A stretch of DNA of 64,000 bases from Hypericum androsaemum (lineage: Eukaryota; Streptophyta; Magnoliopsida; Malpighiales; Hypericaceae), in contig OZ023187.1 in the NCBI GenBank assembly GCA_963995505.1, forward strand, positions 999,501 through 1,063,500, given 5' to 3'. The notes below the pieces were generated by a model that ran no database searches, was not told the DNA's origin, and saw nothing but the letters and a program-made list of their open reading frames with translations. A program made the position numbers and the translations under genes. The stretch's first letter is position 1. Each line of letters starts with the position of its first letter. This document shows positions 1 through 11,829 of the stretch, piece after piece.

Positions 1-253
1 ACTATGGGCGTCTTTAGGAGGCAAGCTCTCGAGCAATTGGGGTGCGTGCACGAGCTTGGGGATGGTCAATCTGACCCTCAATGAGCTCTGTGGAGAAATT
101 GATGGGCGTCAGGATGGGTAGATTTTTTTTTTAAACAAGTAAAATATTATTTATTCAAAAATATATATCATCAAAATAGTAAATAATTAAACGTAGTTAG
201 ATACCAAGTAACGCAAAACCCTAACAATGAAATAACACAAACACTGAAATAAC

Positions 254-617
254 CTACACAAAGAACGGATCCTTGTGCTGGATTTTGACAGTCGAAGCCG
301 TGACGTCGACTACAGCAGCAAGCTCCCCCTGCTTCACCACGTGGATATCTAAACAGAATACCAGAATCTACTTAATTTTATTTCTTTTTTACTGATAAAT
401 TAATGAAAAACTATAAGCGAAAATTTAGCTTACGCGTTTCTGAGCTTAGGAGAGTTTCTCGGGGGAACCGGAGAAGAGGGAAGTCTGTAACGGACTCCCA
501 CTCCGTCCAGCTCAGCCACGACACCAGCTTGTAACCTCTCGACGACGACTTTAACGGCACCGGCGGATTCTCCTCCGCTTCGGATGATCCTTCGAAGAAA
601 TCCATGGTCGACGACAT
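254..617 (-). pseudogene. Las1-like N-terminal gene fragment
   Basis: A minus-strand reading frame starts at 617 and runs to 434, where a GT donor follows. It rejoins in frame at 348 after an AG acceptor and stops at 254, giving 92 residues. Two pieces resemble the plant Las1-like family, known for pre-rRNA (ITS2) processing: the segment around YKLVSWLSWTEWESV and the segment VVDVTAST plus KIQHKDPFF. These are the first two conserved blocks of that family as I recall it; the much longer remainder is missing. After TEWESV the expected continuation seems to have shifted frame. I read it as a truncated or decayed copy. A real gene whose later exons lie left of the window edge is the alternative. 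Bases 1-250 contain nothing that continues the family. Confidence 0.5.
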
Positions 618-899
618 GTTGTTTCCAGGAGCTGAGGTTTTTAGGGGAGATAAACCCTAATTTAAGTATCTACACCGATGGGATTTTCGTTTCGCGGGCC
701 TGTTGAATATGGCTTGTTGGGCTTTGTGGCCCACATTGTATTATATTTTTGGTTGAAGTCACACAATATTCGAATTTTTTAAGTAAATGTAGAATTTTAT
801 TACTAAAGAAAAAAAATAGTGAGTGTGAAACGCCCAAACGATCCATCCACAAGTTATCCGTGAAGGGGTAGACAAGTGGAAAGCGCACACTACCTAATC

Positions 900-2504
900 T
901 TAACTTTATGTTAACTCTGTTAGTATAGATGTCTTATAGACAATCGATATAAGGACATTATACTTGATGACATTCAGTTATATTATTAATGTGCATTAAT
1001 AATATTTGGCATTACATAAATGAATATAATGTTTGATTGTTTGCATATATTCATGTTTATGTTCCCATGAACTAGTGTTGTCATTGAGAATGTGAGATCT
1101 CAGATGACTATGCATGTAGTTCTTAAATAGCCACAATCAATGATTATCGAAAATGAGATATCAATGATGCGATTGAGATTGGTGTGCGATCTGCATCATA
1201 TCCTTAAAGGATGTAGTGGTTCTCACAACTGCGAGATACTAGGTATTTCATGATGGATGCACAGATACTTTGGAGAGTATTGGCATACCCGACTGAGAAA
1301 TCGTTTGGTATATTCTATTTACGTGTCTACGGGAATATCGATTTGTGGAGTAGTGTGATAGTCCTCTGACTTGAGGTCAATACGCACGACATGTACGGAG
1401 TGATTGACTTTGACCGTGACCAACGCTTGCACTCCTGACGAGGTAGATACGACATGTGTTGGGTACATCACGAAGTGCATGTGCGTGGTAGTTGAGCCAA
1501 GAATAGGATTCATTCCTCAAAAAGACTTGGAGAGAATACTTGTCTTCTCATAACTAATTGGATCGTTAGTCATTGGCCAATGCACGTCACTTTTGGAATG
1601 GTGTCTAAAAGTGACAACATGATCAATTAGTAGAATGAGATAATATGATTAAGTTATTTTAATAGATACTTAATCATGTTCAAGACTTAATCGAGTATTC
1701 GTGAATGAAAGAACTGTATTACTGTGAGCTTCACATTACAGGTAGTTGCAGTATCCTCGCAACGTACCTCATATGTTGAGATTGTCTGGTCTATTGTCTA
1801 GGGTTCGACTAAGACCATTAGTTCGACTAATCGCTTGGCATGTGAGGGCCTATGGGTCACACAACAAGTAGTATTAGTTTACGAATTGAAGTTGGTTAGA
1901 TTAAATATTGATTTGATCAAGAATATTTATTCTATAGACAAATATTATAATTTTATTAGATAGAATTATAATTATAATTATTTAATTAAGTTGAATTTAA
2001 TTAAATACTAATATGTATAGTAAAATCTATTAGATGTTGGACATATTGACTGGGTCAAAAAAATAATAGAATGGGCTTGGAGGCCCAAAAGGGAAGTCAA
2101 TGTTGGAAGTCACTAAGGGCTTCCAACTTTGCCTCCTGAGAAACCTACTCCTAAAAGGGTAGGAGTTGGTTAATTATTTTACTATATATATGTGTGGGTA
2201 TCAAGGGTTTTTACATAGAAAATTTATTAACCTAGATACAAGACACATATTTTCTCTAGTTTCTTCGATAAAGAATTCTTCTAGCGAATTCTCGAATATT
2301 TCAACTGTCAAGGAGTTCATAGACAAGGACTACGTGGATACCATAGTTGAGGATTCGATCTACAACGTACTGTAAGAATTTTCTAACTATGTTGTTATCT
2401 TGATTTTATGTTATACAACCATGATCAGATTCGGTGCTGGTAAAAAAATTTATCATCTGCTGCTACGAACTTAGGATTCGTGTTTATAAAACCCAACAAA
2501 CTCA
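900..2504 (+). mobile_element. LTR-retrotransposon 3' region / LTR remnant
   Basis: This stretch has no gene. It has the texture of the non-coding 3' internal region plus LTR of a plant Copia-type element: a long open stretch with no coding signal, a TATA-like run near 2180, leader-like sequence with short AT-rich runs, and an end at about 2504 with ...CCCAACA. No second LTR, primer-binding site or polymerase domain was found nearby, so it is a remnant or solo LTR. The class is inferred from general resemblance and both borders are approximate. Confidence 0.35.
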
Positions 2505-3198
2505 TAAGTTGAATAGTCATGAGAAAATATACACACGATATTTAAATTGATTGGTGGTACTATGTTTTGACACGTGTTCATTCTCGGGTTTGAGTTCCTG
2601 GCAACTAGTTAAAGCTATACTTAAAACGGGTTCACTCTCTCATGAATATGTTGCAGCTTACGTATATGCACGTGTATCTTTTTTGCATGTATGTATTTAC
2701 GTTGTTATATGATATTGTTCTAGCATAAGAAGCTTGAGGAAGATTGCAAGTTGTTATGCTTTATTGTTGAGAAATAATGTATCACAATAAGTGAAGAAGC
2801 AACAACCACAAGAAATAAACTTCAATGTAATACATTTTTATTCCAATTTAAGTAAAGATAATGATATTTCAGATTTTGATAGAAATAAAAAATTGGCAAT
2901 TTGGATCTATAAAAAGAAGAAAAAAATCGTAGATCGGAGAAACTTTTATGACAAAAGTGACCGTCTTTATTCAACAAACAAGTACCAAAATGACAAGAAA
3001 AATTTTTATAAAAAAAATACGAAAAAAATCATATACACATCACATTTGGTTTTTTATTTGAATACATGTTTCAAACTCTATTTTTAAGGCGACTCTCTTA
3101 CCGGTGTCTTTTATACATCACAGTTGGGTTACCTTCATAGAAGAGAAGCTTGCAAAATGGAGGGTGCACACACAAGGTAGTTCTTCCTAAGGCTCACT
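2505..3198. other. Intergenic, 3' flank of PT-A
   Basis: AT-rich sequence downstream of the PT-A stop codon. A 98-codon lysine/asparagine-rich open frame at 2791-3087 is low complexity and resembles nothing I know. No RNA gene or promoter is visible. Confidence 0.4.
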
Positions 3199-6100
3199 CT
3201 AGATAAAAGGAAAAAGAATGTACTCTATAATAAAGAGTTTGCTTATAAGATTAATGATCGAATGGCTTGCTTCCTGCAAAATCATATATAAAATCAATAC
3301 AAGTTTAGTAGGCCACAAAATTGTTTAATATACCTTTAGACAATAAATGTACGGCTATATATATGCTAAATAGCTTTAAAATAAATATGAACCAACTAAT
3401 CAATATTTGATCCAACTTTTGAAAGTTTGACAAAAAAATTTTTATAAACATCTAACACGTGTGCATTGTCAAAGCTCAAAACTTCTTGGTTAACAATGAA
3501 TAATCCGTCACTGTTTAATCTAATTCCTTATAATGCATAGTAAAATTGTACGCTCGTAGGAGATTTACCTTGGTGTAATTTTCTTTGTCCCACTTCAAAG
3601 CCTGAGAAAGAAAGGGATCAAATAGTGCTTGTCAACGATATCATTTAGCGCTGAAAAGGTTAAAGACGCGCTCTACAATAATTAAGATTTTAGCCAATTA
3701 TTAACAGGTAAAAATTGATAAAATTTCACGGTTCAATTTACCTCTAAGATCGCATACGAGGCCAGAATAACATGTACAGGGATCATAATACTCTGTCTGA
3801 AATTCTGTGTTGATAGATGTAGATAACTATTGAGCTGAAGTCAATAGATGTAATAATAATGTACGACCTAAATCAAAATTACCTGAGGCATGAGAATAGC
3901 TGTTGTAATAGCACCAACGTAATTCGTCAGTATGATTCCAAAACCAATAAATGCAACTTTTCTAGGCCCATAAACTATTGGTAAGGTTGGTACGTCAAAT
4001 CTGTCAAATTTTAAAATATTTAGATTGAAACAATTTTGATCAATTATAATAATTCGAATCAATTACACGTGTAATAATCAAATCAACAACTTACTCCTTG
4101 TCGCCTTCCAAGTCTTCGAGATCTTTGAGTGCGCCAATAACCATTCCAAACAATGAGGTATTTATTGCCATAAATACCACTTGTGGACTGCGTGACAAAG
4201 TCAGTAAAATACGAAGTTAAAAAATAAGCAGATTAAATATCCTTTGTAAGTGTGGAATTATATATTGGTTTCATCAATTTCATAAATTAATTTATTATTT
4301 GTGTTTCATAAAAAAAATATAACAGGTGGAATCAATAGAACACCTCAATTGAAATGGAAGTCCCAAAATGGTTCTTGATGCACCCGATGAACCTAACATA
4401 AAAACAACTCCTCGACCCTGGAAGCTACTAATTAGTAAGGCAAATTCTAGTTCAAAATAAATATTTAAACAATCACTTAGAGGTCTCGGATTCAAATATG
4501 TTATATACGGAAGCAACACGTACCAAAGAAGTAGTAAGAACTGCACCAACGGTGGATCTCTTGAGGGAAACTGGAGGAACCGAGTATAGTGTTCCCATGA
4601 CCAAGTGGCTGAGAAGATACGCCAGCAGCGCACCTGATTGTAGAAGTAAGGAGATGGCAATGCCAACTACCATAAAACTTATCGTCATTACCCATGCAAA
4701 TCGAAGTGAAAGTTCTCCGGAAACTAGTGGATAATGAGGTTTGTTGATCCTGCGAAATTAATAAATTAAAAAAGCAACTAATATGTTTGAGGAGTGTAAC
4801 AAGATATAGTTTGGAGGGCGTTATACGCTACGTACTTGTCAATTTCGATATCGTATATATGGTTGATGCCACTAGTGTAGCCGTCTGCACAAACTAGGCC
4901 AACAAAAACCGCCGTTGTCCTAAAACAAAGAATCCACTTCGGTATCCTTATTAGATGAGTGTTCTCCATCCAAGTTCTTGTAAACACAGCTCTGCATCCA
5001 CCAAACTCCATATATTTATTTTTGGACTAGCAAAAATGTATTAGGATAAGAAGTTAGTAGCTTACGCAAATCCTGCAAGTATCAGGAGTAGAAGATGAGG
5101 TCTTATGAATCGTAGTAGTACGGCAGCAAAATTCAGTAGTTTGATGATGACTGAATCAGTTTTATCTGCAATAGCCTGCATAAATGTAAAATCAATGTAT
5201 CAAATATCTCCCATGATTTTGCAGAGGCTGACTCTCTTTTTTTGGAGGATGGATTCGGTATGGGTTGAAGAAAAGGCCACCACACTGTGCGGGAATAGAT
5301 CCGGACCGTCCAACACATTAAAAAATGGCAAGGAAAATCTAACGGCTAAAATTCACGGAGATATTTTTAGTATTTAATAGTTTGTTTTCACACTCTCTCT
5401 TCCTTCCTCTCTCACTCTGTCTCTCTCTCTCCCTTTTCCTCTCTCTCCCTGTTCCTCTCTCTCTCTCTCCAAATTGACGCTGATGTTGCTGACGACGACG
5501 ACAAGCCCAACCTCGACCAGCAAATTCGACGCTGCCAATGCTCCATAATCCCGGTCTCCTATCTTCCTTCTTCCCAAATCTCCAATTTTTTCCATTCCTT
5601 TTGATTTTTAGGTTTCAACCGTGACCTCGAAGATGTCTGCGCCATGCAGGTGGCCATTTTAGGGAGCCACAACTTCTTACTCCGGAGTTCGATTGAGTTG
5701 ATTCAAGTTGTTATACAAAAATGAGATGTATATGTAAAATTTTGTAGTTTATGACTTCTCCAAATTCAGAGTGTAAGAACGTCGAAAATACGCTTGAAGT
5801 CAATAGTTGAACGAGTTACGAGAACATGTTTTGGTTGGGAAGCCACCACTTCTTACTCCAGAGTTCGATTGAGTTGATTCAAATTGATGTGCGAAGCTGA
5901 GACGTATATCTACGACTTTGTGGTTTATGACTTCTCCAAATTTGGAGTGTAAGAATGTTGAAAATACGTTTGAAGTCAATAGTCGATCGAGTTACAAGAA
6001 TGACATGTCCGGTTATGTCAAATGACATGCCCAGTTTTTAAAAAATGGCATGCCCAGATTTGATAAATTTATGTCAAAAGGCATGTCCGTTAAATATTTA

Positions 6101-7609
6101 ATAAACTAATAATTAATAAATTAAATGACATGACATGTTATGTCTAAATGGCATGCTCGGTTATATTGAAATGGCAAGCCCAGTTATGTTTAAATGGCAT
6201 GCCCGATTAATATTTAATAAAACCTATAGTAAATTAAATAATTAATAAAATAGCAGGTTATGATAAAATGGCATACCCTGATTAAATGACAGGTCCAGTT
6301 ACGATAAAATAGTATACACAGTTATGAATAATTAATTAAATGACATGCAATGTTAATAATTCTTCTAATAAAAAAAGTTCAAGATAAAAAAAATAAAAAT
6401 TAATTGCAATTGGGGGGACGTGGGTATAAACCACGCGCCCAACCCCACCCATATGGCACGTCAACGTGTCTCACAATTGATAGCCTCATCCACGTGTGTC
6501 ATCACTTGACACATTTGCCCCTCTTTGTTCGGGACGGAATTCACATTTCCGTGCACAATCCGTGCTCTTTTTTGGTATAATTTTCAAGAATATTATAGAA
6601 CATTTTAATCTGGTTATTTCCGTAATAGATTCGTACTGTAGTAATATATGTAAAGTATATATTGCATCATGACCCGTATTTGGGAATATGTGTGTATATT
6701 TATTGCATTAGTGATTCTCAATAGGTAAAGTATATGATACGGTGATGTACATTCGTGATTCTCAATATATAACATGCTCTTGATGTAATTTGGACTTCAT
6801 GTATTCTTGAGGTTAATATACATCTCATCTAAAAAAAGTTAAGTAATATATATAATTTTTTATATTAAATCAATAATTTATTAGGTTATTTATTTTACAT
6901 ACGTTATTTATTAGGTTATTGATTGTGTTTCTGTATATAAAAGTCTATTGATTTTTTTGTGTGTAAAAGAATCATGTTTCGCAAGCACCCAAAACCCAAA
7001 ATACACTTCATAAGATGATGTGCTAGTATTAGATTAGTTGGCACAAACTACCTTTATTTAGAAGGAAAAAACACTAATTAAACCAACCCTAATGTTAGAA
7101 ATAAGATTGTATAGTCTACCTCTATGAAAAAATTTGTGCATCATCATTCGTCGAGAGTGTTTCGATGGCGTAATCTTACGATTGTCTCGTACTAGGAAAT
7201 ATTTATGTAGTCATGATTTAATTATATACTTATGATTAAATTTGTCGATCGTCATTCAACGAGAGTAGTTTCAATGGTCTAATCTTTTTATTGTATCAAA
7301 AGATTTATGTAGTCATGATTTAGTTCTACACTTATGATAAAATTTGTACATCATCATTTGATGAGAGTGATTTTGATGATCTAATCTTACGAATATCTCA
7401 TATTATGAAAGAGTTATGTAGCGATGATTTAGTTATATAATTGTGATGAAATTTGTCCGAGTTATACTGAAAGTCGCATAAACTTTGACATGTACCTTAT
7501 TCTCATGAGTGGCCGTGCTCCTCTCAGGAGCAAGTTTTGTGGAGCTATTTTTGGTGCGTCGAATAGTTTTCGCATTTGAATCAAGAGGAGATGTAGACGA
7601 GAGCTCCAT
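3199..7609 (-). CDS. Aromatic prenyltransferase A (UbiA family), divergent
   Basis: Predicted plastid-membrane prenyltransferase of the homogentisate/flavonoid/coumarin type, which attaches a prenyl chain to an aromatic ring. Exons on minus, in reading order: 7609-7496 (candidate), 5175-5066, 4991-4836, 4749-4524, 4417-4344, 4187-4095, 4000-3883, 3804-3742, 3601-3569, 3273-3199. Every junction is GT-AG and all phases match PT-B and PT-C. Exons 2-10 give 315 residues without a break; the candidate exon 1 adds 38 (MELSSTSP..., Ser/Thr- and Arg/Lys-rich), total 353. Asp-rich motifs are NHIYDIEID (about 118-126) and KDLEDLEGD (about 248-256). The usual Gln of the first motif is His here. Exon 5 is one codon longer than in the paralogs. 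Intron 1 (5176-7495) is 2.3 kb and repeat-filled. It is the most diverged copy and may have a different substrate. Exons 2-10 are very secure; exon 1 is plausible but unproven. Confidence 0.85.
5385..5475. repeat. CT-rich low-complexity tract
   Basis: A pyrimidine run dominated by CT and TCTC lies inside PT-A intron 1. It gives spurious Arg/Glu-rich open frames on the minus strand. Confidence 0.8.
5660..5992. repeat. Tandem duplication of about 176 bp in PT-A intron 1
   Basis: Two adjacent diverged copies of one unit. The block ACTTCTTACTCC...GAGTTCGATTGAG begins near 5672 and again near 5848, and both units continue through a 'TTTATGACTTCTCCAAATT' stretch. The period of 176 bp was measured from the shared words. 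It lies next to the degenerate short repeats at 5995-6360, and the two may belong to one transposable element. Confidence 0.7.
5995..6360. repeat. Degenerate GGCATGCCC minisatellite (copy 1)
   Basis: A run of diverged units around the words ATGGCATGCCC, GGTTATG and ATGACATG, spaced by AT-rich filler and TTAATAAA-like runs. Similar arrays occur at 11620-11790 and 31565-31885. No coding potential. It probably marks a non-autonomous element inserted in PT-A intron 1. Confidence 0.6.
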
Positions 7610-7644
7610 TATGACCGGTTATTATTATTTTTTCAGAATGAAAT

Positions 7645-7662
7645 ACCACCATATATATAATG
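7645..7662 (-). promoter_or_regulatory. Candidate TATA box of PT-A
   Basis: The minus strand reads TTATATATAT about 45 bases upstream of the candidate PT-A start codon at 7609. The spacing suits a plant core promoter with a short leader and supports, but does not prove, the exon 1 assignment. Confidence 0.4.
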
Positions 7663-8760
7663 GATAGTTCGAGGGGGACGTCATAGTAATGGCTTAAATA
7701 GAGCTGTTAGTTAGCCAGCTCTCAAAAATTGGGATCTAGAGATACGATTAAAACGGGCAATAATAAAATTATAGGTTGAGTATAGTTTAATCACATATGT
7801 TTAACGATATTCCATAAAAAACTGGTGATTTTGAGAATAAAAAAACCATAAATTTTTTATATTCAGAGTCAAATACTAGGAGTTTTATTCAGGGATGATT
7901 ACCTCATTGATATCTTTTTACATTAGTAAGTTCTGAACGCAAAATTTTATGAAAAAACTTCATTTTAGTACCTTGAAGAAACCTCACTTTAGAAGATCAA
8001 AAGGTATCTACATATCTTTTTTTATACATAAATTGTTATTACCATCAAAAGGTTATACCTAATAAGCACAATTGCATTGTACCTTAAGCACTTTAATTCT
8101 CCAAAAAAGGCAAAAGATATTCGACTATCTAAATTATACATGTCACTAGATAAGTAATATTTTTGACACACATCTCCTAGCTTTGCCATTACTATTCTCT
8201 ATTATTTTGCGCCAATCAATCTTAAGAAAATTCGATGTCCCATAGTAAAAATAATTTTTTCACTATAATCTTAGCCTCCATATGAGAATTCTCCTCCAGT
8301 TTGTTTGGTCTCTCTTGTTTTGCCTTGTATCCTAAAGCTCGGGCATTTTCTAAATGTGTCTCCGTCTTAATTTCATATTACAAGAATGAAAACTCTACTT
8401 GAATATCTTGCCCAAAGAATCCCAAAATATAAATACACCATTGGTACCAATAGTACTGCATTCAAGATACTAAATAACGCATATCAAAAATAACTTATGA
8501 TATACGCTATTTAAGTACGAAAATTCCCAAAAGAAAACCCAAACCAAAATTTCTCCAAAGTCATTCCCAAAATAACCCAATATGTATGGGAAAAAAACCT
8601 CGCCAAAATGACCTGTCAAGGGACACCTAAATTAATGAGTTGACACCTAAATTAATGAGGTTCAAAAGGAAAGCGATCAGACTCCCTCGCTGCGTTCTTG
8701 ATCTTCCGGAGAATGGTAGAAACGTCTTCTTCCCATGACATATCTATTATAATCGCCAAA
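7663..8760. other. Intergenic, no gene seen
   Basis: AT-rich sequence upstream of PT-A. No open frame with family resemblance and no repeat array was recognised. Confidence 0.4.
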
Positions 8761-8779
8761 CGCCATGGCTCAACCGTAA

Positions 8780-9113
8780 ACTCCTATTTTTGCGATTTGT
8801 CTAGCACCTCCATGTTTGCTACAATCGAGCAAAGGCTGATCTCCACATTAGGCCTCTTCGGGGATTGAATTTTCAATTTTTGCATCGGAAGCTACTTGAG
8901 TGCCGCTGCTTTGCTTGTGAGGTTCCTTTTCCGACAACTCGACCTAGTTGGAGTTGCCAGAAAAGGCTTCCCCTTGCTTACATGCCTGACCACACTAGGT
9001 GGCCGCAACACGGAGGTTTTCCTAGCACCAAATCTGTCACCAAAATTCTCATCATATAGATGCAAATTAGTCACAAAACCATTAGCAATCAGGAACTTTA
9101 AATCCTCCAACAA
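8780..9113 (-). other. Unrecognised coding-like relic
   Basis: The minus frame from 9113 to 8892 encodes 73 residues (begins MLEDLKFLIANGFVTNLHLY) of balanced, protein-like composition. The same frame continues past a stop at 8892 with further plausible sequence (such as PNVEISLCSIVANMEVL) before another stop. The base composition is richer in GC than its neighbours. This looks like an exon of a real gene decaying by point mutations. I do not recognise the family and claim no function. Confidence 0.3.
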
Positions 9114-9169
9114 TTCAGCCTTTTCAATGGAAGCCTGCTGTAATGAATACGGATGTAATTAGAATCACT

Positions 9170-11230
9170 TACAACCGGCTCCCAGTTTATATCACTTTCA
9201 CCATGAAAATTGATGTGCATTACAGCATTTTTTTAAAGTCATTTAGCAGAGTATTTTCTCATAGATCATTTTCATATAGCTTCGAAGTTACAGTCGACCA
9301 AACTAACTATTCGTGAAAAAATGAAATGAATAACTATTCGTGAAAAAATAAAATGAATAAGGAGTTCGTGATTTGTTTGCACACCATCAAAGATCGTCTG
9401 GTTCCTATGTTTTCATAGACCACAAAATTGTACCCAAAAAAACCAAACGTTTACAATTTCCTCCCTTGACAATCCGCACCAACTTGCTAGCGCGATCTCC
9501 AAACAAGTAGATAAATAGCAACATTTGGTTTGTAGGATGACAACGAATTCTATCTTATTTTCAAAAGATTGGTAGGTCAATTATTACTCTTTACAAAAAT
9601 AAAAGAACTTTATTTGGGAGGTAAACAAAGCTCAATACCATCTAAAGTCTCGAAGAAATTTAGGTTAACCCGCAGAGGAAAAAAACCACAAACATATAAT
9701 AGAAAATGTAGATCTCGTGTTGTTTTGTTTTTGTCAAGTATCTTATGTTGATATATGTTTTTTTGTTCACTACTATCTTATATCAGGATATTTATTTACA
9801 TAGTATCAGAGTTAATAAAATCCTTACCAAACTGTTATATACACGTGTATTTATATGGTCTCAAAACATCAATAATATTCAAGCGGCATATTTTACCTGT
9901 TATCAGAGCTAAAACTTGGATTCGTTTTTTTTTCTCGAGTTCCACAGAGAACCACTGAGGCGAAGCTGAATTGAGTTCCGGACACACAAGAAACAGATTG
10001 TTGGTCAATTTTCCACAATTCGTTCAATTCCTTATCGTGAGAAGAAGACAAACGTGAAAGTAATAGTTGGTCATTAGCCTAAGAGGATTGTTTGTTAACT
10101 AGTTGATTTAATAGTTCATTATTCTATACTTGAAATTGAATCAGTGAGTACATTTTTTTGGGTTAAAGAATCAGTGAGTACATTAACATTGTGGACTTCA
10201 TGTACGTTCAACCCAAAAAAACAAAGGAGAGACAAAGTTGAACATATGACATCCATAAAATTGTCTCTTTATAGAAAACTAACTATTAAATATACCACTA
10301 GTCATACTTTCCTGAAATTTGCCACGCCGCTCTCCCGTTACCAACGTGCCAAGCTCTTGACTTCCTCGAAAAATGGAATGATGTGCTGTTCTTCAGGTGT
10401 CCTAAGCATGGACTATGGCACTCTTTTGTTGAATGTTCACGTTTGAATTTTGAAAACTCCAACGTCCAAATAAGACAAGAATGAATTACTCGATATGATA
10501 TTCTACTAAAAAATATTTACCGCCGAAGTAACAAGTTTGAAAATAATAAAAGTTTTGGTGGTTAATCTTATTATTGTTAAATAGATAATTACATAATCAA
10601 AATAAGATAGTTCTTGGCTGTTTTGTCGTTTCTGGCTTTCTGCCATGCTTATTACTTTATTTTGTTGGTTTTTCTTTTAGTTCTTGGCTGTTTTTGGTGG
10701 GACTGTTTCTTTGTTTGAGTCAGCTTTCGTCTGCTGTGTATTTGGTAATTTTTCAGGACAGGATACACCAGTACTCGATAGAATTATTTGTTTTAGTTGT
10801 TCTGTTCGATGTTTGGTAACATAAATATATTCAGTATATTTCTTATTTGGTATATGTAATAATTCAATCTAAAATTTGGTGAAAGAAAAAATTACCTTTC
10901 AAAAAATTAATAGAGAAATTACATTATTCATATTCAAATGTTAATTATCTCAAATATTCAAATATGTATTTTTTGGTATCCGTATTCGAACAAAAAATTA
11001 TATGATATCCAAAAAAATTCAGAAATATATAATCCTAACTATCTAATTTATTAAAAAAATATGTTATGTGTGATTTCATTCTAAATCAACTATTTTAGTA
11101 TATTTATATCTCTTTGTACCTGAGAATATAAAATATAGAAAATTTAAATTTGTATCCGAATATTGTAATATTGAATCCTAATAAAAAAATAGATATGAGA
11201 TATGAAAATCATATATTAGATTAAATGGTC
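9170..11230. other. Intergenic, no gene seen
   Basis: AT-rich DNA with short open frames that look random. A phrase near 9702 (AAAATGTAGATCTCGTGTT) recurs near 12177, so some dispersed repeat is present. No gene, RNA or complete mobile element could be supported. Confidence 0.35.
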
Positions 11231-11619
11231 GCATATAATTGAGTTAAACTAGTTGAGGGTAATATGGTAAAAGAATATGACAAAAAATTTATGTCCTTGG
11301 ACATAATTTTTTGACCCATGGTTAAAGATGGGACAAGAATTTGGAGGTGGGCTTGGACAAATTTTCAATTTTGTCCAGACCATTTGTTGCACCAAATATA
11401 GGCTTCGACATAAATCTTTGTCCTGTCGTGTCCAAACCATAGAAACAAACGCAGCGAGTTTGGTGTTTGCTAGCGTTCGTTTCGCTTCACATGTTTTTTT
11501 TAGGTGTTGGTTTAGGGGCTTGAATTGGGTCCAGAATGGGCCCATTCCAGACAATTTGGGGTGAAGGACATGCAGGGGCTTTTTTCAAAAAAGTTAAAAC
11601 ACGAAAATAAAAATAAAAA

Positions 11620-11790
11620 AAGCCTGCACGTATGGCACGGATCACCTACATGCCATTATCGATAATTGGGCATGCCATTGTCGTAATACGCGGGCCATTA
11701 TTAATAACTGGACTTGCCAGTGTCGTAACCGGGACATGTCATTTTCAAAACTGGGGTATTGTCATTGTCGGTCCTTCAGTCCAAACGGTC
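11620..11790. repeat. Degenerate GGCATGCCC minisatellite (copy 2)
   Basis: Units containing CATGCCATT, GGGCATGCCATT, GGACTTGCCA and GGGACATGTCATT follow one another about every 25 bases. The words match the arrays at 5995-6360 and 31565-31885. Confidence 0.6.
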
Positions 11791-11829
11791 CGGAATGACC
11801 CCTTCACTCCAGACCCAATCTAGTGCCGT

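Noticed and set aside
2791..3087. 98-codon Lys/Asn-rich frame as a gene
   Set aside because: Low-complexity composition expected from AT-rich DNA; no motif.
5374..5595. Minus frame (73 residues) upstream of PT-A exon 2 as its leader exon
   Set aside because: It is an Arg/Glu repeat from a CT tract, has no suitable donor in phase, and does not resemble the paralogs' leader; the exon at 7496-7609 fits better.
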